DNA of 64,000 bases, taken from contig NZ_JAKMAJ010000011.1 in NCBI RefSeq assembly GCF_022378355.1, positions 106,489 through 170,488 on the forward strand. The letters are read 5' to 3'. Below, piece by piece: positions 27,007 to 37,673 of the stretch. Every line of letters starts with the position of its first letter. Position 1 is the stretch's first letter. The notes beneath the pieces were generated by a model, which was not told where the DNA came from, did not search any database, and worked only from the letters and a program-made list of their open reading frames with translations. The position numbers and the translations under genes were made by a program. This DNA is from Brenneria bubanii (GTDB lineage Bacteria > Pseudomonadota > Gammaproteobacteria > Enterobacterales > Enterobacteriaceae).

Positions 27007-27920
27007 CAATGTTTTCCCCGTTTGGCGCGTGGATGTGCGGCATCGTATACCGACGCCAAATGTTGAAAGTCCAGATGAGTGTATATCTGCGTCGTGGAAA
27101 GATTGGCATGGCCGAGCAACTCCTGCACCGCGCGTAAATCACCGCTGGATTCCAGCATATGGGTGGCGAACGAGTGGCGCAGCTTGTGCGGATGAACATG
27201 ACTGCTGACGCCTTGCTTGACGCCCCACTCCGCAAAGCGCTTCTGCACATTGCGCATGGAAATGCGCCGGCCCTGGTTGGAAATGAAAATGGCGTCATCC
27301 TGCGGCCCAAACAGCTCACGCAGCGCCAGCCAGTGTTCCAGCCAGCTTACCGCCGTTTTCCCCATCGGCAGCCTGCGCTCTTTGCTGCCCTTGCCCACCA
27401 CCCAGACTTCGCCGCTATCCAGATCGACATGCCGGCAGTCCATGCCGACCAACTCAGCCAAACGCAGACCCGCGCCGTACATTACCTCGAGCATTGCGCG
27501 GTCGCGTACCGCCAGCGGATCGTCGAGATCGATATCCAGCAGGCGGTTCATTTCATCCACATCCATATTTTTCGGCAGATGACGGCCAACCCGCGGCGTC
27601 GATACGCCTTTGGCGGGGTTGGCGCCCAAGGCGCCGCGCGAAACCATCCAATCGAGAAAGCTGCGCAAGGCAGACAGGCGCAGCGCCAGGCTGGAGGCGT
27701 GCAGCCCATCGCGTTTACTGCGGGACACCACGCTACGAACGCCGGCCGCATCCAGACGTTGCCAGTCATTCACGCCGGCTGACGAAACAATGGTAACAAC
27801 GGCCGCAAGCTGGCGGGCATAACTGGTTTGCGTCAACGGGCTCATCTGACGCTCAACCTTCAGGTAGCGCAGAAAGTCGTCAACCTGCGGCTGAAGCGGA
27901 GTGGATACGGGCTGACTCAT
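27006..27920 (-). CDS. xerC: Site-specific tyrosine recombinase XerC
   Basis: XerC acts with XerD at dif to resolve chromosome dimers at the septum. The 304-residue protein has the N-terminal SAM-like DNA-binding domain and the catalytic domain with Arg in GAGLRLAEL (near 151), Lys in [10 protein letters not shown] (near 176), His-X-X-Arg in [12 protein letters not shown] (near 247-250), HANLS (near 273) and the nucleophilic Tyr in QIYTHLD (near 282). E. coli XerC is 298 aa. It overlaps yigA upstream and yigB downstream by short ATGA-type junctions. Confidence 0.97.
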   Translation of the reverse strand: MSQPVSTPLQPQVDDFLRYLKVERQMSPLTQTSYARQLAAVVTIVSSAGVNDWQRLDAAGVRSVVSRSKRDGLHASSLALRLSALRSFLDWMVSRGALGANPAKGVSTPRVGRHLPKNMDVDEMNRLLDIDLDDPLAVRDRAMLEVMYGAGLRLAELVGMDCRHVDLDSGEVWVVGKGSKERRLPMGKTAVSWLEHWLALRELFGPQDDAIFISNQGRRISMRNVQKRFAEWGVKQGVSSHVHPHKLRHSFATHMLESSGDLRAVQELLGHANLSTTQIYTHLDFQHLASVYDAAHPRAKRGKH

Positions 27921-28624
27921 GCCCGCTCAATCCAGCGCGCCAGCATGGCGGGGAGAATCGTCGTCGCCATCTGCTGTAACAGCACGGTGCCCATGCCATC
28001 CTGATAATGGTGACTATCGCGGCTGGTGAAGATAAGCAGCCCCAGATCGTGATCTTCGCCGATCATGGATAACGCGACCGATCCCACCTGTTTGGCCTGC
28101 GGCAGCAACAGCAGCAGTTCGGGACCATTCAGACTGCCCAGATAATGGTTGGCCTGACCAAGACGCTGAATACGCAACGGTTCAAACGCCGTTCGGTTCA
28201 GCGATAAATGGATAAAATCAGACGGCGCGCCAATGCGCCATTTATCACTGAACAAACGCACCGACGCGCCCGACAGCCCAAGCTTGCGCGCCCAGCGTTG
28301 CAGCCTGTCCAGCATATCCGTCAGGCTGTCAGACGCGGCCAGTTCGGTTTGCAGACTCAGCAGACGATTAAACAGCGACTCGTTAGCGCCCGCCTGCTCC
28401 ATCAGCAGCGTGATTTCTTCTTCAAGCTGGGTGATATGGTTACGCTGACGCGCCAATTGCCATTCCACCAGCGATACCGTTCCCCTGACGGGATGCGGTA
28501 TGCGCATCTGCTCGATCTGCCGGGCATTGCGGATAAAAAAATCAGGATTCTGTTGCAGAAATTGCAACACCATGTCGTCACTGAGTGCGATCTGGCGCGC
28601 GGCCTGCTCCTCGACATTCTTCAT
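27917..28624 (-). CDS. yigA: DUF484-family protein YigA
   Basis: This 235-residue soluble protein has an N-terminal helix with [15 protein letters not shown] near 20-34, a coiled-coil stretch ([19 protein letters not shown] near 56-74) and a GAF-like C-terminal half ending [12 protein letters not shown]. The [14 protein letters not shown] and [17 protein letters not shown] stretches match E. coli YigA, whose function is unknown. The ATG at 28624 overlaps the dapF stop, so they are coupled. A longer frame running back into dapF is not supported. Confidence 0.9.
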   Translation of the reverse strand: MKNVEEQAARQIALSDDMVLQFLQQNPDFFIRNARQIEQMRIPHPVRGTVSLVEWQLARQRNHITQLEEEITLLMEQAGANESLFNRLLSLQTELAASDSLTDMLDRLQRWARKLGLSGASVRLFSDKWRIGAPSDFIHLSLNRTAFEPLRIQRLGQANHYLGSLNGPELLLLLPQAKQVGSVALSMIGEDHDLGLLIFTSRDSHHYQDGMGTVLLQQMATTILPAMLARWIERA

Positions 28625-29445
28625 AAATGAATAAATCCATCGTAAACATGCGTTGCAGGCCCGGTCATAAACAACGGATGTCCCGGCCCATCCCAGTGGA
28701 TCGCCAAATCGCCGCCCGGCAACGATACCTTGACCTGTGAAGACAGCAGGTTTTGCTGAATACCGATGGCCACCGCCGCGCAAGCCCCGCTGCCGCAGGC
28801 CTGAGTCTCGCCGGCGCCGCGTTCATAAACCCGCAGATTGACGGTATTGCGGTCAAGGACCTGCATAAAACCGATATTGGCGCGTTCAGGGAAGCGTTCA
28901 TGGTTTTCCAGCAATGGTCCCAGCACGTCGATATTGGCGCTCGCCACATCCTCCACCTGCATAACGCAGTGAGGGTTGCCCATCGATACCACACCGCACA
29001 ATACGGTATGTTCCTCGACACGCATAATGTAGGTTTTTTCAGCTTTTATGGCGCGAAAGGGGATCTGCTGCGGCTCGAAATTGGGCTCTCCCATATTCAC
29101 CCGCACCAGATCATCATCCGTGACGCTGAGGATCATTCTGCCGGTCTGCGTACTGACCGCAATATCGCGCTTGTTGGTTAGCCCCTTCAGGCGCACGAAA
29201 CGGGCAAAACAACGCGCGCCATTTCCACACTGCGCCACTTCGCTGCCGTCGGCATTGAAAATGCGATAATGGAAATCCAGCTCAGGATCATACGGCGGCT
29301 CAACGACCAGGAGCTGATCAAATCCCACACCACAATGCCGATCCGACAAGCGGCGGATCAGCTCGGGTGAAAAGTAAACATTCTGCGTAACGGCATCAAC
29401 AACCATGAAATCGTTGCCTAATCCGTGCATTTTTGCGAACTGCAT
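28621..29445 (-). CDS. dapF: Diaminopimelate epimerase
   Basis: DapF interconverts LL- and meso-diaminopimelate for lysine and peptidoglycan synthesis. The 274-residue protein equals E. coli in length. The two catalytic cysteines lie in [13 protein letters not shown] (near residue 73) and [14 protein letters not shown] (near 217). The N-terminus [17 protein letters not shown] is typical. It heads the coupled dapF-yigA-xerC-yigB operon, with lptM 146 bases upstream on the same strand, as in E. coli. Confidence 0.97.
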   Translation of the reverse strand: MQFAKMHGLGNDFMVVDAVTQNVYFSPELIRRLSDRHCGVGFDQLLVVEPPYDPELDFHYRIFNADGSEVAQCGNGARCFARFVRLKGLTNKRDIAVSTQTGRMILSVTDDDLVRVNMGEPNFEPQQIPFRAIKAEKTYIMRVEEHTVLCGVVSMGNPHCVMQVEDVASANIDVLGPLLENHERFPERANIGFMQVLDRNTVNLRVYERGAGETQACGSGACAAVAIGIQQNLLSSQVKVSLPGGDLAIHWDGPGHPLFMTGPATHVYDGFIHL

Positions 29446-29591
29446 TATCCTGACTCCGCTGGCTTAACCGGGCGCGGTAAACGCTATCGTGACCTGTTAT
29501 AAAATTATGATATGCCCGTCATACTGCAAATTGCCGGTGTGCAGGCCTTTCCGTGACGCGAATTATTCAAGCATAGATACGCCGTCGCCAG

Positions 29592-29759
29592 TTACTGCCG
29601 TGCGGGCGATTGTTGCTGCGTGCCGTCCGCATTCTGTTGCTGAGCGGCTGGCGCCGCCGACTTACCCTCAGAAGGAAAATAAAGCGGCCCTTTGAGACCG
29701 CAGCCGAACAGCGTCAGCAACGATAACGCCAGAAAAAACCGGCGAAATACCTTTTTCAT
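29592..29759 (-). CDS. lptM: LPS-assembly-associated lipoprotein LptM (YifL)
   Basis: A 55-residue lipoprotein read directly from the minus strand. It has a basic start MKKVFRRFF, a hydrophobic segment, and the lipobox LFGC with the lipidated Cys at residue 20, followed by GLKGPLYFP, the conserved LptM/YifL signature. The rest is a low-complexity tail rich in Gln, Ala and Ser. In E. coli LptM helps oxidative maturation of the LptD-LptE translocon in the outer membrane. It lies between cyaY (divergent) and dapF, as in E. coli. Confidence 0.92.
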   Translation of the reverse strand: MKKVFRRFFLALSLLTLFGCGLKGPLYFPSEGKSAAPAAQQQNADGTQQQSPARQ

Positions 29760-29836
29760 AACATTAAGACCTGTAATTCATGCATGCATGCTCTCTATAA
29801 TCGCAGGTGGATCATGAAAATCAATAGGAATCGAAA

Positions 29837-30157
29837 ATGAACGATAGCGAGTTCCATCAATTAGCCGACGAACTGATGCTTCGGCTGGAAGAAACGCTGG
29901 ATCAATTTGACGGCGATGCCGATATCGATTACGAAACCAACGGCGGCGTAATGACGTTGACCTTTGAAAACAAAAGTAAAATAGTCATCAACCGTCAGGA
30001 ACCGCTGCACCAGGTCTGGCTGGCGACTAAAACCGGCGGTTATCATTTCAATTATCAGGATAAACGCTGGGTGTGCGATCGCAGTGGAGAAGATTTCACG
30101 TCGCTGCTGTCCGAAGCCTGCTCGATGCAGTCCGGCGAAACGGTGCGCTTTCGCTAA
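29837..30157 (+). CDS. cyaY: Frataxin-like iron-binding protein CyaY
   Basis: CyaY is the bacterial frataxin, which binds iron with an acidic ridge and slows IscS-driven Fe-S cluster assembly. The 106-residue length matches E. coli. The N-terminal helix is acidic ([19 protein letters not shown] near 12-30), followed by the sheet with [18 protein letters not shown] near 55-72 and [10 protein letters not shown] near 78-87. It is divergent from lptM with about 77 bases between, and convergent with cyaA. Confidence 0.96.
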   Translation: MNDSEFHQLADELMLRLEETLDQFDGDADIDYETNGGVMTLTFENKSKIVINRQEPLHQVWLATKTGGYHFNYQDKRWVCDRSGEDFTSLLSEACSMQSGETVRFR

Positions 30158-30163
30158 CTCGCG

Positions 30164-30250
30164 TTATCGGTCTGTCGAACCTGACTTATTTCTGATGAAT
30201 GTCAGCAGCAATATCGTCGCCAGTAAAATCGCCACGCTGAGCATGCTCAT
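30164..30250 (-). CDS. Possible 28-residue single-span membrane protein
   Basis: An ATG at 30250 opens a frame for a hydrophobic segment, MLSVAILLATILLLTFI, followed by the charged tail RNKSGSTDR and a TAA. This is the shape of a small single-pass membrane protein. It lies between the ends of convergent cyaY and cyaA. There is no good ribosome-binding site, and the frame can be extended upstream to 30367. I recognise no homologue, and chance is a fair alternative. Confidence 0.3.
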   Translation of the reverse strand: MSMLSVAILLATILLLTFIRNKSGSTDR

Positions 30251-30340
30251 CAGCGTAGCGCCGCAGACGGTGGCGGTAATCGACAACTTTTGAATTGGTC
30301 GAAAAATGGGGGGGAGAAAAAAGAATGCCGCTCGTTTTAC

Positions 30341-30367
30341 GTGAGGCTGGCGATAAAAGAGCCTCAC
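30341..30367 (-). terminator. Hairpin just after cyaA
   Basis: GTGAGGCT and AGCCTCAC form a perfect 8-bp stem 13 bases beyond the cyaA stop. The minus strand after it reads GTAAAACG, with a TTTTTT run only 20 bases later, so it is at best an imperfect terminator. Confidence 0.4.
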
Positions 30368-30379
30368 GCTTAAAGCCGA

Positions 30380-32935
30380 CTAGAGTATTTGCAGCCGTTG
30401 TTGCATCCCCTTGGCGGCATCGTCGATCACCGGGGTAATGCAAAGATGGGAAAGCGCGCTGCTGCGAAACGGAATCACCTGAGTACGGCCATCCAGTTGA
30501 ACAATCTGATAAAACTGCGGCAGATTGAAGTTGATAAAGCTGGAGCCATAGGTAAAGCGATCATGTGAAGACGAATAGAACCGACTCACGTCGCGCACCA
30601 GCTCCTCTTTGCTGCCCTCGCAGTGATGATACACTTCGACCCGGTTGGACTCATCCAGGATATAAATATTAAACCCTTGATTTTCATTCAAATCTTCAAA
30701 GATGAATTGAATAATGCCTTCACTGGCGACGCCGTCGACCACCGGTGGTAAATGCACGTGACTGGATTCAATATGGACCGGCACGCCTTGCAGTTTATTG
30801 TTGGAAATCGCGCCATAGAACTCAACGGCATTCTCCAGCTTCTGCACCGAGACACTCAACCGCTCGAAAAAGAGTCCCCAGGTTTGGCCGGCGACCTTCA
30901 CCGCTTTAAACCGCCCCGGCTCCTGGCGCGTACTGGTCAGCCGCAGCTCGATACATTCGGAAACCAACTGCTGCACCCGGGTACGGATAAGTCCGCGCAA
31001 ATGCTGGCTGTAGCAGAACACCTCCAACGACTCCGGCAACGCCGCATCCTGATGCATCTTTCCCAGAATCGTTTTCAACGCCTCCAGCACCGCCTGCTCG
31101 CCGCTGAAATGCAGAGTACGTACTTCATTCCATGAATTGCGATATAACAGATCAATGCTGCCGACCAGACATTGCTGCTGCTGACCAAAGCTGAACACAT
31201 CCATCTGCCGGAAATCGAAGTGCACGACCTGATTGCGGAAGACGGCGGTGGGATCATGCTCCAGATTAACGATGATGGCTAAATGGCGGATCTCGCACGG
31301 ACTGTACAGCGCCTTTGGCGTCGGCGCGGGAAGGCGTAATGGGAAATGGCTCGATACGTCAGAAACCAACGCCTGTAGACGGGTGATATCACACAGCTCG
31401 CTGCCTTTGATGTACAGGCGCGTTTTCGGCGTTAGTAACCCATTAAAGTAGGCCCATGCCACCAGCTTGTTCAGATAACGGTTATATTCCAGCGGCTGAT
31501 GGCTGATGATGGCATCCATCGACGGAGCCTGATTATACAGATACCAGCCGGAGCGGTTCGCGCGTCCGGCAGGCACAAAGATAAAGGTTAAATTCGGTTC
31601 CGACAAATCGGGCGATATCTGCGGGTTCAACAGCGTGACCTTACCGGGAAGCGCTTCGAATGCGGCGTACAGCTTACGGGTCAAAACGCCGATATCCTGC
31701 GGGCTGGCGCTTACGCTTAAATTATTGCGCCGCGCGAAGCGAATCAGGTTGCGATAGGTCTGCATCATCGCATCCAGCAGTTCGTTATGCGCTTCACGCA
31801 CCCGTTCAATTTTCCAGTTGGCGCGGTTGTCCAGCATAGCCAAATGCTCGGCGCTCCAACCCCACGCTTGCACCAGCTGTTGCAGAATCTGCCGACGCCA
31901 GCCGATGCAGGCGTGTTCGCTGGAAAGTTTTTCACAGACTTTCAAATAGAAACATCGACGCACCAGATCGAGACGGGTCGCATCCTCTATCTGCGTCAGA
32001 TAATTCGTCACCCGCTCCAGCATCATGCAATAAGGATCCAGACCGAAAGAGACGATCTCGCCTTTATGCAGACGTTTCTTGATATCCATGGACAGCAGGC
32101 TCGTATCCGGATATTCCCAGGAATAGGCTTCCAGCAGCAGCGTTTTCAGCACCGCTTTGTAAGGGGAATCGATGCTTTTATAAAGCTGCCACAGGCTGGC
32201 GCCGAAGTACTCTTCGGCGGATAGCGTGCTCAGCCCGCCGAGATCCAGCCACTCGTTCGGCGCCAGCGCGCCCTGCGCATACAGCGACAGGACGTACTCA
32301 TCGTAATTCGCTTCTTCTTCTACCGGCACCATATTCCATAGAATACGCTTGCCCGCCATACGCACTGCCGTACGGTAGAACTCATCCAATAAAAGAATGT
32401 GTTGGGTAGAGCCGCAGTCTTCGCCGCCCAGGCTGCCGCTTTCATTGTGGCGGAAGCGGTTTTCATCCATCAGGAAGAAGCTGACATCCATGCCTTGCGC
32501 GGCGGCCCACTCTTCAAGCAGGGTGCATTTCTTCTGTAAGCGTTGACGTTCTTCGTTATCCAGCCAGGATTGATGGCAAACCCAGATATCCAGATCGGAG
32601 CTACAGCTCTGCCCGATAGACGAAGTGCTGCCCATGGAGTAGACCCCGGTAATCGGCAGTTCGCCCTTGTGGTGGGAATCGTTAAACGGCCCCCATCGCA
32701 GTTCGATTTTATCCAGGTATTGCTGCTGCTTTTCATCAGGCGTGTGGAAGCAAATGCCGTGAGGAACCTTGCCCTCGACATAGCCCGGCATTAGCGGGTG
32801 GTGACAATGTAATAAAATCGGCACAAGACTGTAGACCTGCTGAAAAGCAGGTTTCATTGCGGCCAGAGCCCGATCAACGCGCAGCTGATTGATCGCATCC
32901 AGTCTTTGCTTCAAAGTCTCGATATAGAAGTACAA
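30380..32935 (-). CDS. cyaA: Class I adenylate cyclase
   Basis: CyaA makes cAMP from ATP under PTS control. The 851-residue protein has the N-terminal catalytic domain with the nucleotidyltransferase motif [20 protein letters not shown] near residues 102-121, the [20 protein letters not shown] stretch, and the C-terminal glucose-regulated domain. E. coli CyaA is 848 aa. The start is TTG at 32935 (then [11 protein letters not shown]), the same rare start as E. coli cyaA, which limits its translation. A CRP site at 33032-33053 suggests feedback repression. Confidence 0.97.
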   Translation of the reverse strand: MYFYIETLKQRLDAINQLRVDRALAAMKPAFQQVYSLVPILLHCHHPLMPGYVEGKVPHGICFHTPDEKQQQYLDKIELRWGPFNDSHHKGELPITGVYSMGSTSSIGQSCSSDLDIWVCHQSWLDNEERQRLQKKCTLLEEWAAAQGMDVSFFLMDENRFRHNESGSLGGEDCGSTQHILLLDEFYRTAVRMAGKRILWNMVPVEEEANYDEYVLSLYAQGALAPNEWLDLGGLSTLSAEEYFGASLWQLYKSIDSPYKAVLKTLLLEAYSWEYPDTSLLSMDIKKRLHKGEIVSFGLDPYCMMLERVTNYLTQIEDATRLDLVRRCFYLKVCEKLSSEHACIGWRRQILQQLVQAWGWSAEHLAMLDNRANWKIERVREAHNELLDAMMQTYRNLIRFARRNNLSVSASPQDIGVLTRKLYAAFEALPGKVTLLNPQISPDLSEPNLTFIFVPAGRANRSGWYLYNQAPSMDAIISHQPLEYNRYLNKLVAWAYFNGLLTPKTRLYIKGSELCDITRLQALVSDVSSHFPLRLPAPTPKALYSPCEIRHLAIIVNLEHDPTAVFRNQVVHFDFRQMDVFSFGQQQQCLVGSIDLLYRNSWNEVRTLHFSGEQAVLEALKTILGKMHQDAALPESLEVFCYSQHLRGLIRTRVQQLVSECIELRLTSTRQEPGRFKAVKVAGQTWGLFFERLSVSVQKLENAVEFYGAISNNKLQGVPVHIESSHVHLPPVVDGVASEGIIQFIFEDLNENQGFNIYILDESNRVEVYHHCEGSKEELVRDVSRFYSSSHDRFTYGSSFINFNLPQFYQIVQLDGRTQVIPFRSSALSHLCITPVIDDAAKGMQQRLQIL

Positions 32936-33031
32936 GACGTTTCGCCTGATTATCCCAGTGCTTAGAAAAAAACCGTATCCCCAACTTGCCAGAGGTGGTA
33001 TTTAGAAGAATGTTGGGCAAGATTTTGCTGG

Positions 33032-33053
33032 AAACGTGATCAATTTAACACCT
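33032..33053 (-). promoter_or_regulatory. CRP site in the cyaA promoter region
   Basis: The minus strand reads GTGTTAAATTGATCACGTTT, which agrees with the CRP site at the main cyaA promoter in E. coli. It lies about 100 bases before the TTG start. The 335-base cyaA-hemC interval contains no other gene; the hemC promoter must also lie here. Confidence 0.8.
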
Positions 33054-33270
33054 TGCTGATTATGCGTAAAGAAAGTAAAGAAAGTTAGACTTATCCTGCT
33101 TGCTTTCATTACGGTTTTAATTATCGCCTGATAAATCCGGCCTGCCACATGCCCTTTCAGTCCTCTCATTTTCCCCTCGTTTTGACGGCAAACGCCCTCG
33201 CCTGTCACCTGACACTGGCGCACCATCAATGGTACGATGACGGGAGAAAATGATAAAAACGGTATCGAGC

Positions 33271-34212
33271 ATGTTAGACAATATTATTAGAATTGCTACC
33301 CGACAGAGCCCGCTAGCCCTGTGGCAAGCACAATATGTTCAGCAATTGTTGAGCTTCCGCCATCCGGGGCTGCGGGTGGAGCTGGTACCGATGGTAACCC
33401 GCGGCGATATTATCCTGGATACCCCATTAGCCAAAGTCGGCGGCAAGGGGCTGTTTGTCAAGGAATTGGAGTTGGCGCTACTTGAAGGGCGCGCCGACAT
33501 CGCCGTACATTCAATGAAAGACGTCCCCGCTGAATTTCCCTTAGGCCTCGGCCTGGCGACCATTTGCGAGCGCGACGATCCGCGCGATGCCTTTGTCTCC
33601 AATCATTATGCCAACCTAGATCAGCTGCCGGCGGGCAGTTGCGTCGGCACGTCCAGCCTGCGCCGTCAGTGCCAGTTACGCGCCCGGCGTCCCGATCTGA
33701 TCATCCGCGACTTGCGCGGTAATGTGGGAACCCGGCTGGCAAAACTGGACGGCGGCGAATATGACGCGATTATTCTTGCGGCGGCCGGGCTTAAACGCCT
33801 GAAGATGGCGGCGCGCATCCGCAGTCCGCTCAGCCCGGAAACGTCGTTGCCGGCGGTTGGACAAGGGGCGATAGGCATTGAATGCCGGCTGGACGATGCG
33901 CGCACCCGAGAGATGCTTTCTCCGCTGAATCATGCCGATACCGCGGCGCGCGTAAAGGCTGAACGGGCGATGAACCTTCGTCTTGAAGGCGGCTGCCAGG
34001 TTCCCATCGGCAGCTACGCCGAGCTGAACGGCGATCGGCTATGGCTACGCGCATTGGTTGGCTCGCCGGACGGCAGCCGAATCATTACCGGCGAACGCTG
34101 GGGAAAACGCTCGGAGGCGGAACAGATCGGCGTCGCGCTGGCGGAAGAGCTTCTGGGCAAAGGCGCCAAAGAAATTCTCCAGGCGGTTTATCAGGAAGCG
34201 TCCTCATCATGA
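33271..34212 (+). CDS. hemC: Porphobilinogen deaminase (hydroxymethylbilane synthase)
   Basis: HemC joins four porphobilinogens into hydroxymethylbilane in haem synthesis. The 313-residue product matches E. coli. Signatures include [15 protein letters not shown] near 7-21, [17 protein letters not shown] near 80-96, [18 protein letters not shown] near 127-144 and the cofactor-bearing Cys in [15 protein letters not shown] near 242. ATG at 33271 (MLDNIIRIA) is chosen by homology over one 21 bases upstream. It is divergent from cyaA and overlaps hemD by four bases. Confidence 0.97.
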   Translation: MLDNIIRIATRQSPLALWQAQYVQQLLSFRHPGLRVELVPMVTRGDIILDTPLAKVGGKGLFVKELELALLEGRADIAVHSMKDVPAEFPLGLGLATICERDDPRDAFVSNHYANLDQLPAGSCVGTSSLRRQCQLRARRPDLIIRDLRGNVGTRLAKLDGGEYDAIILAAAGLKRLKMAARIRSPLSPETSLPAVGQGAIGIECRLDDARTREMLSPLNHADTAARVKAERAMNLRLEGGCQVPIGSYAELNGDRLWLRALVGSPDGSRIITGERWGKRSEAEQIGVALAEELLGKGAKEILQAVYQEASSS

Positions 34213-34949
34213 CGATTCTGGTTACCCGCCCGTCCCCGGCCGGTGAACAGTTGGTGACCCGATTAAGAAAGCGCGGCTACAGCGCTTATCATAGCCCGCT
34301 GATCGAATTTTCACCGGGCGGAGAACTGGCGCGGTTGCCTGCAATGCTGGCGGCATTACGCCACGGCGATCTGCTTTTTGCCCTTTCGCAGCACGCGATC
34401 GACTATGCCGATCCGCAGTTGACCCGCTGCGGCGCCGACTGGCCGCGAAACCCGAGCTATTACGCCGTCGGTCGGACCACCGCGCTGGCGCTGCATAAAG
34501 TCAGCGCACGGCATGTCGACTACCCTTCAGCGCGGGAAAGCAGCGAAAATTTACTACAATTACCAGAATTACAGCATGTTAATGGTAAATACGCACTATT
34601 ATTACGAGGTAATGGCGGTCGGGAATTGCTCGGCGATACGCTGGCGGCGCGCGGCGCGAAGGTGAGTTACTGTGAATGTTACCAGCGCTGTCCGGTACAC
34701 TATGACGGATTGGAGCAAAGCCGCCACTGGCAACAGGCCGGCATCGATACGCTGGTGATCACCAGCGGAGAAATGTTACAACGGATCTATACTTTAGTGC
34801 CTGATTACTATCGGGCTTCCTGGCTACTGGGTTGTCAGTTGATAGTCGTTAGCGAACGACTGGCCGCTCAGGCCCGCCAACTCGGCTGGCGTCATATTCG
34901 AATAGCCGATAATGCCGACAACGATGCGCTCATGCGCGCACTACAATAA
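34209..34949 (+). CDS. hemD: Uroporphyrinogen-III synthase
   Basis: HemD closes and inverts ring D of hydroxymethylbilane to give uroporphyrinogen III. The 246-residue protein equals E. coli in length; the family is poorly conserved but [13 protein letters not shown] near 3-15, [12 protein letters not shown] near 56-67, [11 protein letters not shown] near 82-92 and [13 protein letters not shown] near 178-190 fit. The start ATG overlaps the hemC stop (ATGA), so translation is coupled. hemX begins 23 bases downstream. Confidence 0.95.
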   Translation: MTILVTRPSPAGEQLVTRLRKRGYSAYHSPLIEFSPGGELARLPAMLAALRHGDLLFALSQHAIDYADPQLTRCGADWPRNPSYYAVGRTTALALHKVSARHVDYPSARESSENLLQLPELQHVNGKYALLLRGNGGRELLGDTLAARGAKVSYCECYQRCPVHYDGLEQSRHWQQAGIDTLVITSGEMLQRIYTLVPDYYRASWLLGCQLIVVSERLAAQARQLGWRHIRIADNADNDALMRALQ

Positions 34950-34972
34950 ACCTGATCATGGGATGTACCATT

Positions 34973-36097
34973 ATGACGGAACGCAATACCCCCACGCCCC
35001 CATCGGAAGAGGTTGCAGAACGTGTTGAGCCCGCGCATCAGCCGGAGCCCAAATCGCAACCGTCCAAACGAAGCGGCGTACTATTGGGGGCGATAGCTAT
35101 TATTATTGCCCTGGCGCTTAGCGGCGGGCTGTATTATTACACTCACCAACAAGAGCAGCAGGAAGCTGCCGCTATTCAGGGTCTGGAATCCCGGTTGAAC
35201 GCGCTGCAACAGCAGTACAGTCAGGGACAACAGCGGTGGGAAGACTCGCAGCAGCGCAATGACAAAGCCTTGAGTGCCACGGGGATGCGTCTTGATGCAT
35301 TGGCGAGCCAGTCGGATGAAGTGAGTAAAAAACTGGCGTCGCTGACCGAACATGACACCAACGCCTGGCTGTTATCGCAGGCGGATTTTCTGGTGAAAAT
35401 GGCGGGACGCAAATTATGGAGCGATAAAGATGTCACGACGGCGGGCGCGTTGCTGAAAAGCGCGGACGCCAGCCTGTCCGACATGAACGACCCCAGCGTG
35501 ATTGAGGCGCGTCGCGCGCTCACCAGCGATATCAGCGCGCTGGCCGGCGTCAGCCAGATTGACTTCGACGGCATCATCCTAAAAGTCAACCAGTTGACCG
35601 ACCAGGTGGATAACCTGCGTCTTGCCGACAACAATAGCGATGAAAGCCCAATGGATGAGAACAGCAGCGAGCTTTCGGCTTCTCTCAGCGAATGGCGGCA
35701 AAATCTCACCAAGAGCTGGCATAACTTTATGGCTGAATTCATTACCATTCGCCGTCGCGACAGCGCCGCCGAACCGTTGCTGGCGCCGAATCAGGATATT
35801 TATCTGCGCGAGAATATCCGCTCCCGCCTGCTGGTGGCGGCTCAGGCCATCCCCCGCCATCAGAACGAAACGTATAAACAGTCTTTGGAAACCGCCTCCA
35901 CCTGGGTCAGAGCCTACTTTGATACCACCGATCCCAATACCCGGGCCTTTATGGAAAAGCTGGATGAGCTGAGCCAGCAGTCCGTATCAATGGATGTGCC
36001 GAGCACGCTGCAAAGCCAGCCGTTACTCGAAAAACTGATGCAGACGCGAGTGCGCAACCTACTGGCGCAAACGCCAGCGACGCAGCGGGAGGACTGA
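34973..36097 (+). CDS. hemX: HemX protein of the hemCDXY operon
   Basis: This 374-residue protein has a short acidic cytoplasmic N-terminus, one transmembrane helix (LLGAIAIIIALALSGGLYYY near residues 39-58), a coiled-coil segment rich in Gln (about 62-125) and a conserved domain with LLSQADFLVKMAGRKLWSDK and RRRDSAAEPLLAPNQD. It matches E. coli HemX, once annotated as uroporphyrinogen-III methyltransferase though it lacks a SAM-binding fold; its role is unresolved. An ATG at 34958 in frame is a possible alternative start. Confidence 0.93.
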   Translation: MTERNTPTPPSEEVAERVEPAHQPEPKSQPSKRSGVLLGAIAIIIALALSGGLYYYTHQQEQQEAAAIQGLESRLNALQQQYSQGQQRWEDSQQRNDKALSATGMRLDALASQSDEVSKKLASLTEHDTNAWLLSQADFLVKMAGRKLWSDKDVTTAGALLKSADASLSDMNDPSVIEARRALTSDISALAGVSQIDFDGIILKVNQLTDQVDNLRLADNNSDESPMDENSSELSASLSEWRQNLTKSWHNFMAEFITIRRRDSAAEPLLAPNQDIYLRENIRSRLLVAAQAIPRHQNETYKQSLETASTWVRAYFDTTDPNTRAFMEKLDELSQQSVSMDVPSTLQSQPLLEKLMQTRVRNLLAQTPATQRED

Positions 36098-36099
36098 AT

Positions 36100-37308
36100 A
36101 TGCTGAGAATTTTGCTGCTGTTTCTCATCCTGATCGCGGGCGTGGTTGTCGGCCCGATGGTCGCCGGCCATCAGGGATACGTACTGATCCAGACCGACCG
36201 CTACAACATTGAAACCAGCGTCACCGGTCTGGTCATTATTCTGGTGCTGCTGTTTCTGGCATTGCTGGCCATTGAATGGGTCATTCGCCGTGTTTTCCGC
36301 ACCGGCGCCCGCACCCGCGGCTGGTTCCTGGGACGCAAACGCTCCCGGGCCAGAAAACAGACCAAAGCCGCGCTGCTCAAACTGGCTGAAGGCGATTATC
36401 TACAGGTGGAAAAACTGATGGCCCGCAATGCGGACCATGCGGATCAACCGGTGGTTAACTATCTGATGGCGGCGGAAGCGGCGCAGCAGCGCGGTGACGA
36501 TTTCCGCACCAAGCAATACTTGGAACGCGCCGCGGAAATCGCCGACGGCGATCAACTGCCGGTCGATATTACCCGGGTACGCATCCAGCTGGCTCGTCAC
36601 GAAGATCACGCCGCCCGCCATGGCGTGGATCGTCTGCTGGAGGTCGCCCCGCGCCACCCGGAAGTCCTCCGCCTCGCGGAGCAGGCTTTCCTGCGCACCA
36701 ATGCCTACGGCGCCATGCTGGATATTATCCCGGCGATGCGCAAAACGAATTTGCACGATGATGCGCAGCTGCAGGAACTACAGCAGCAGGCTTATATCGG
36801 CCTGATGAATCAGGCGATGGCTGATGGCGGCAGCGACGGACTGAAACAGTGGTGGACCAACCAGAACCGTAAAGTCCGTAACGAGGTGGCCTTGCAGGTA
36901 GCCATGGCCGAGCATCTGATTGAGTGCGACGATCACGATAATGCACAGAAAATCATTCTGGATGGGCTCAAGCGTCAGTATGACGATCGCTTAATCCTGT
37001 TGCTCCCGCGCCTCAAGTCCAGCGATCCCGATCGGCTGAAGAAAACGTTGCACCAGTTGATCAAACAGCAGGGCGCAACGCCGTTGCTGAACAGCACGCT
37101 TGGCCAGCTATTGATGAAGCACGGTGAATGGCAACAAGCCAGCGATGCTTTCCGTGCCGCGTTGGAGCAGCGCCCGGACGCCTACGACTATGCCTGGCGC
37201 GCCGATGCGCTTGAGCGTCTTCATCTGCCTGACGAGGCTGCGCAAATGCGACGCGAAGGTTTGATGCATACGCTGACCCCGCCGGAGTCGCCGCAGCAAA
37301 ACGGCTGA
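36100..37308 (+). CDS. hemY: HemY, TPR-type inner-membrane protein of the haem operon
   Basis: HemY here is the gammaproteobacterial protein, not the Bacillus protoporphyrinogen oxidase. The 402 residues comprise two N-terminal helices (LRILLLFLILIAGVVVGPMV and the span near 42-60), a basic linker (FLGRKRSRARKQTK) and tetratricopeptide-like repeats to the end (HGEWQQASDAFRAALEQRPD near 345). E. coli HemY is 398 aa. It is thought to support late haem synthesis at the membrane. It follows hemX by two bases and ends the operon; GlmZ is tail-to-tail. Confidence 0.95.
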   Translation: MLRILLLFLILIAGVVVGPMVAGHQGYVLIQTDRYNIETSVTGLVIILVLLFLALLAIEWVIRRVFRTGARTRGWFLGRKRSRARKQTKAALLKLAEGDYLQVEKLMARNADHADQPVVNYLMAAEAAQQRGDDFRTKQYLERAAEIADGDQLPVDITRVRIQLARHEDHAARHGVDRLLEVAPRHPEVLRLAEQAFLRTNAYGAMLDIIPAMRKTNLHDDAQLQELQQQAYIGLMNQAMADGGSDGLKQWWTNQNRKVRNEVALQVAMAEHLIECDDHDNAQKIILDGLKRQYDDRLILLLPRLKSSDPDRLKKTLHQLIKQQGATPLLNSTLGQLLMKHGEWQQASDAFRAALEQRPDAYDYAWRADALERLHLPDEAAQMRREGLMHTLTPPESPQQNG

Positions 37309-37325
37309 TTATCGCGCTTTCGACC

Positions 37326-37534
37326 AAAAAAAAACGCTTACCGATAACGGTAAGCGTTGAAAAGATCAGGTCTGTAAGACAACAGTATGGCGCCTCACTC
37401 AACGTTGTGTCCGGAAAGTCCGATGAAAGTAACGCCTTCATCTGGAGTTGGACTATAGGCACCGCAAATTAGCTCTGCGTCATTCCCAGGATTATGAAGC
37501 CGAGGCAAACATAGCAGGTGGAATGAGCATCTAC
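37326..37534 (-). ncRNA. glmZ: GlmZ small regulatory RNA
   Basis: The minus strand begins GTAGATGCTCATTCC, and has GGAATGACGCAGAG, then GGACACAACGTTGAGTGA and TTACAGACCTG, all as in E. coli GlmZ. The terminator is a perfect 10-bp stem ACGCTTACCG/CGGTAAGCGT (37334-37357) followed by nine U. GlmZ with Hfq activates glmS translation when glucosamine 6-phosphate is low; RapZ and RNase E cut it otherwise. The hemY-adjacent location is the same as in E. coli. The 209-nt length is near the roughly 207 of E. coli. Confidence 0.96.
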
Positions 37535-37545
37535 GGCGAGGATTA

Positions 37546-37561
37546 TGCATTTCCCGCGCCA
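37546..37561 (-). promoter_or_regulatory. Sigma-54 promoter of glmZ
   Basis: On the minus strand TGGCGCGGGAAATGCAT has GG and GC exactly 10 bases apart, the -24/-12 layout of sigma-54 promoters, with GC ending 12 bases before the GlmZ 5' end. Sigma-54 control of glmZ with GlrR is known in enterobacteria. Confidence 0.75.
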
Positions 37562-37673
37562 TACTTTCAACAACGACAAAGAAAAATCACCTTATTTATT
37601 GAAAAATAAAATGATTATTTTTTATTTTACGCCTGACGACGACACAAAAAAATCAGAGACGACTCACGCCAAT

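Noticed and set aside
34041-34208. Upstream extension of hemD inside hemC
   Set aside because: The ATG at 34209, overlapping the hemC stop, gives the E. coli length and N-terminus.
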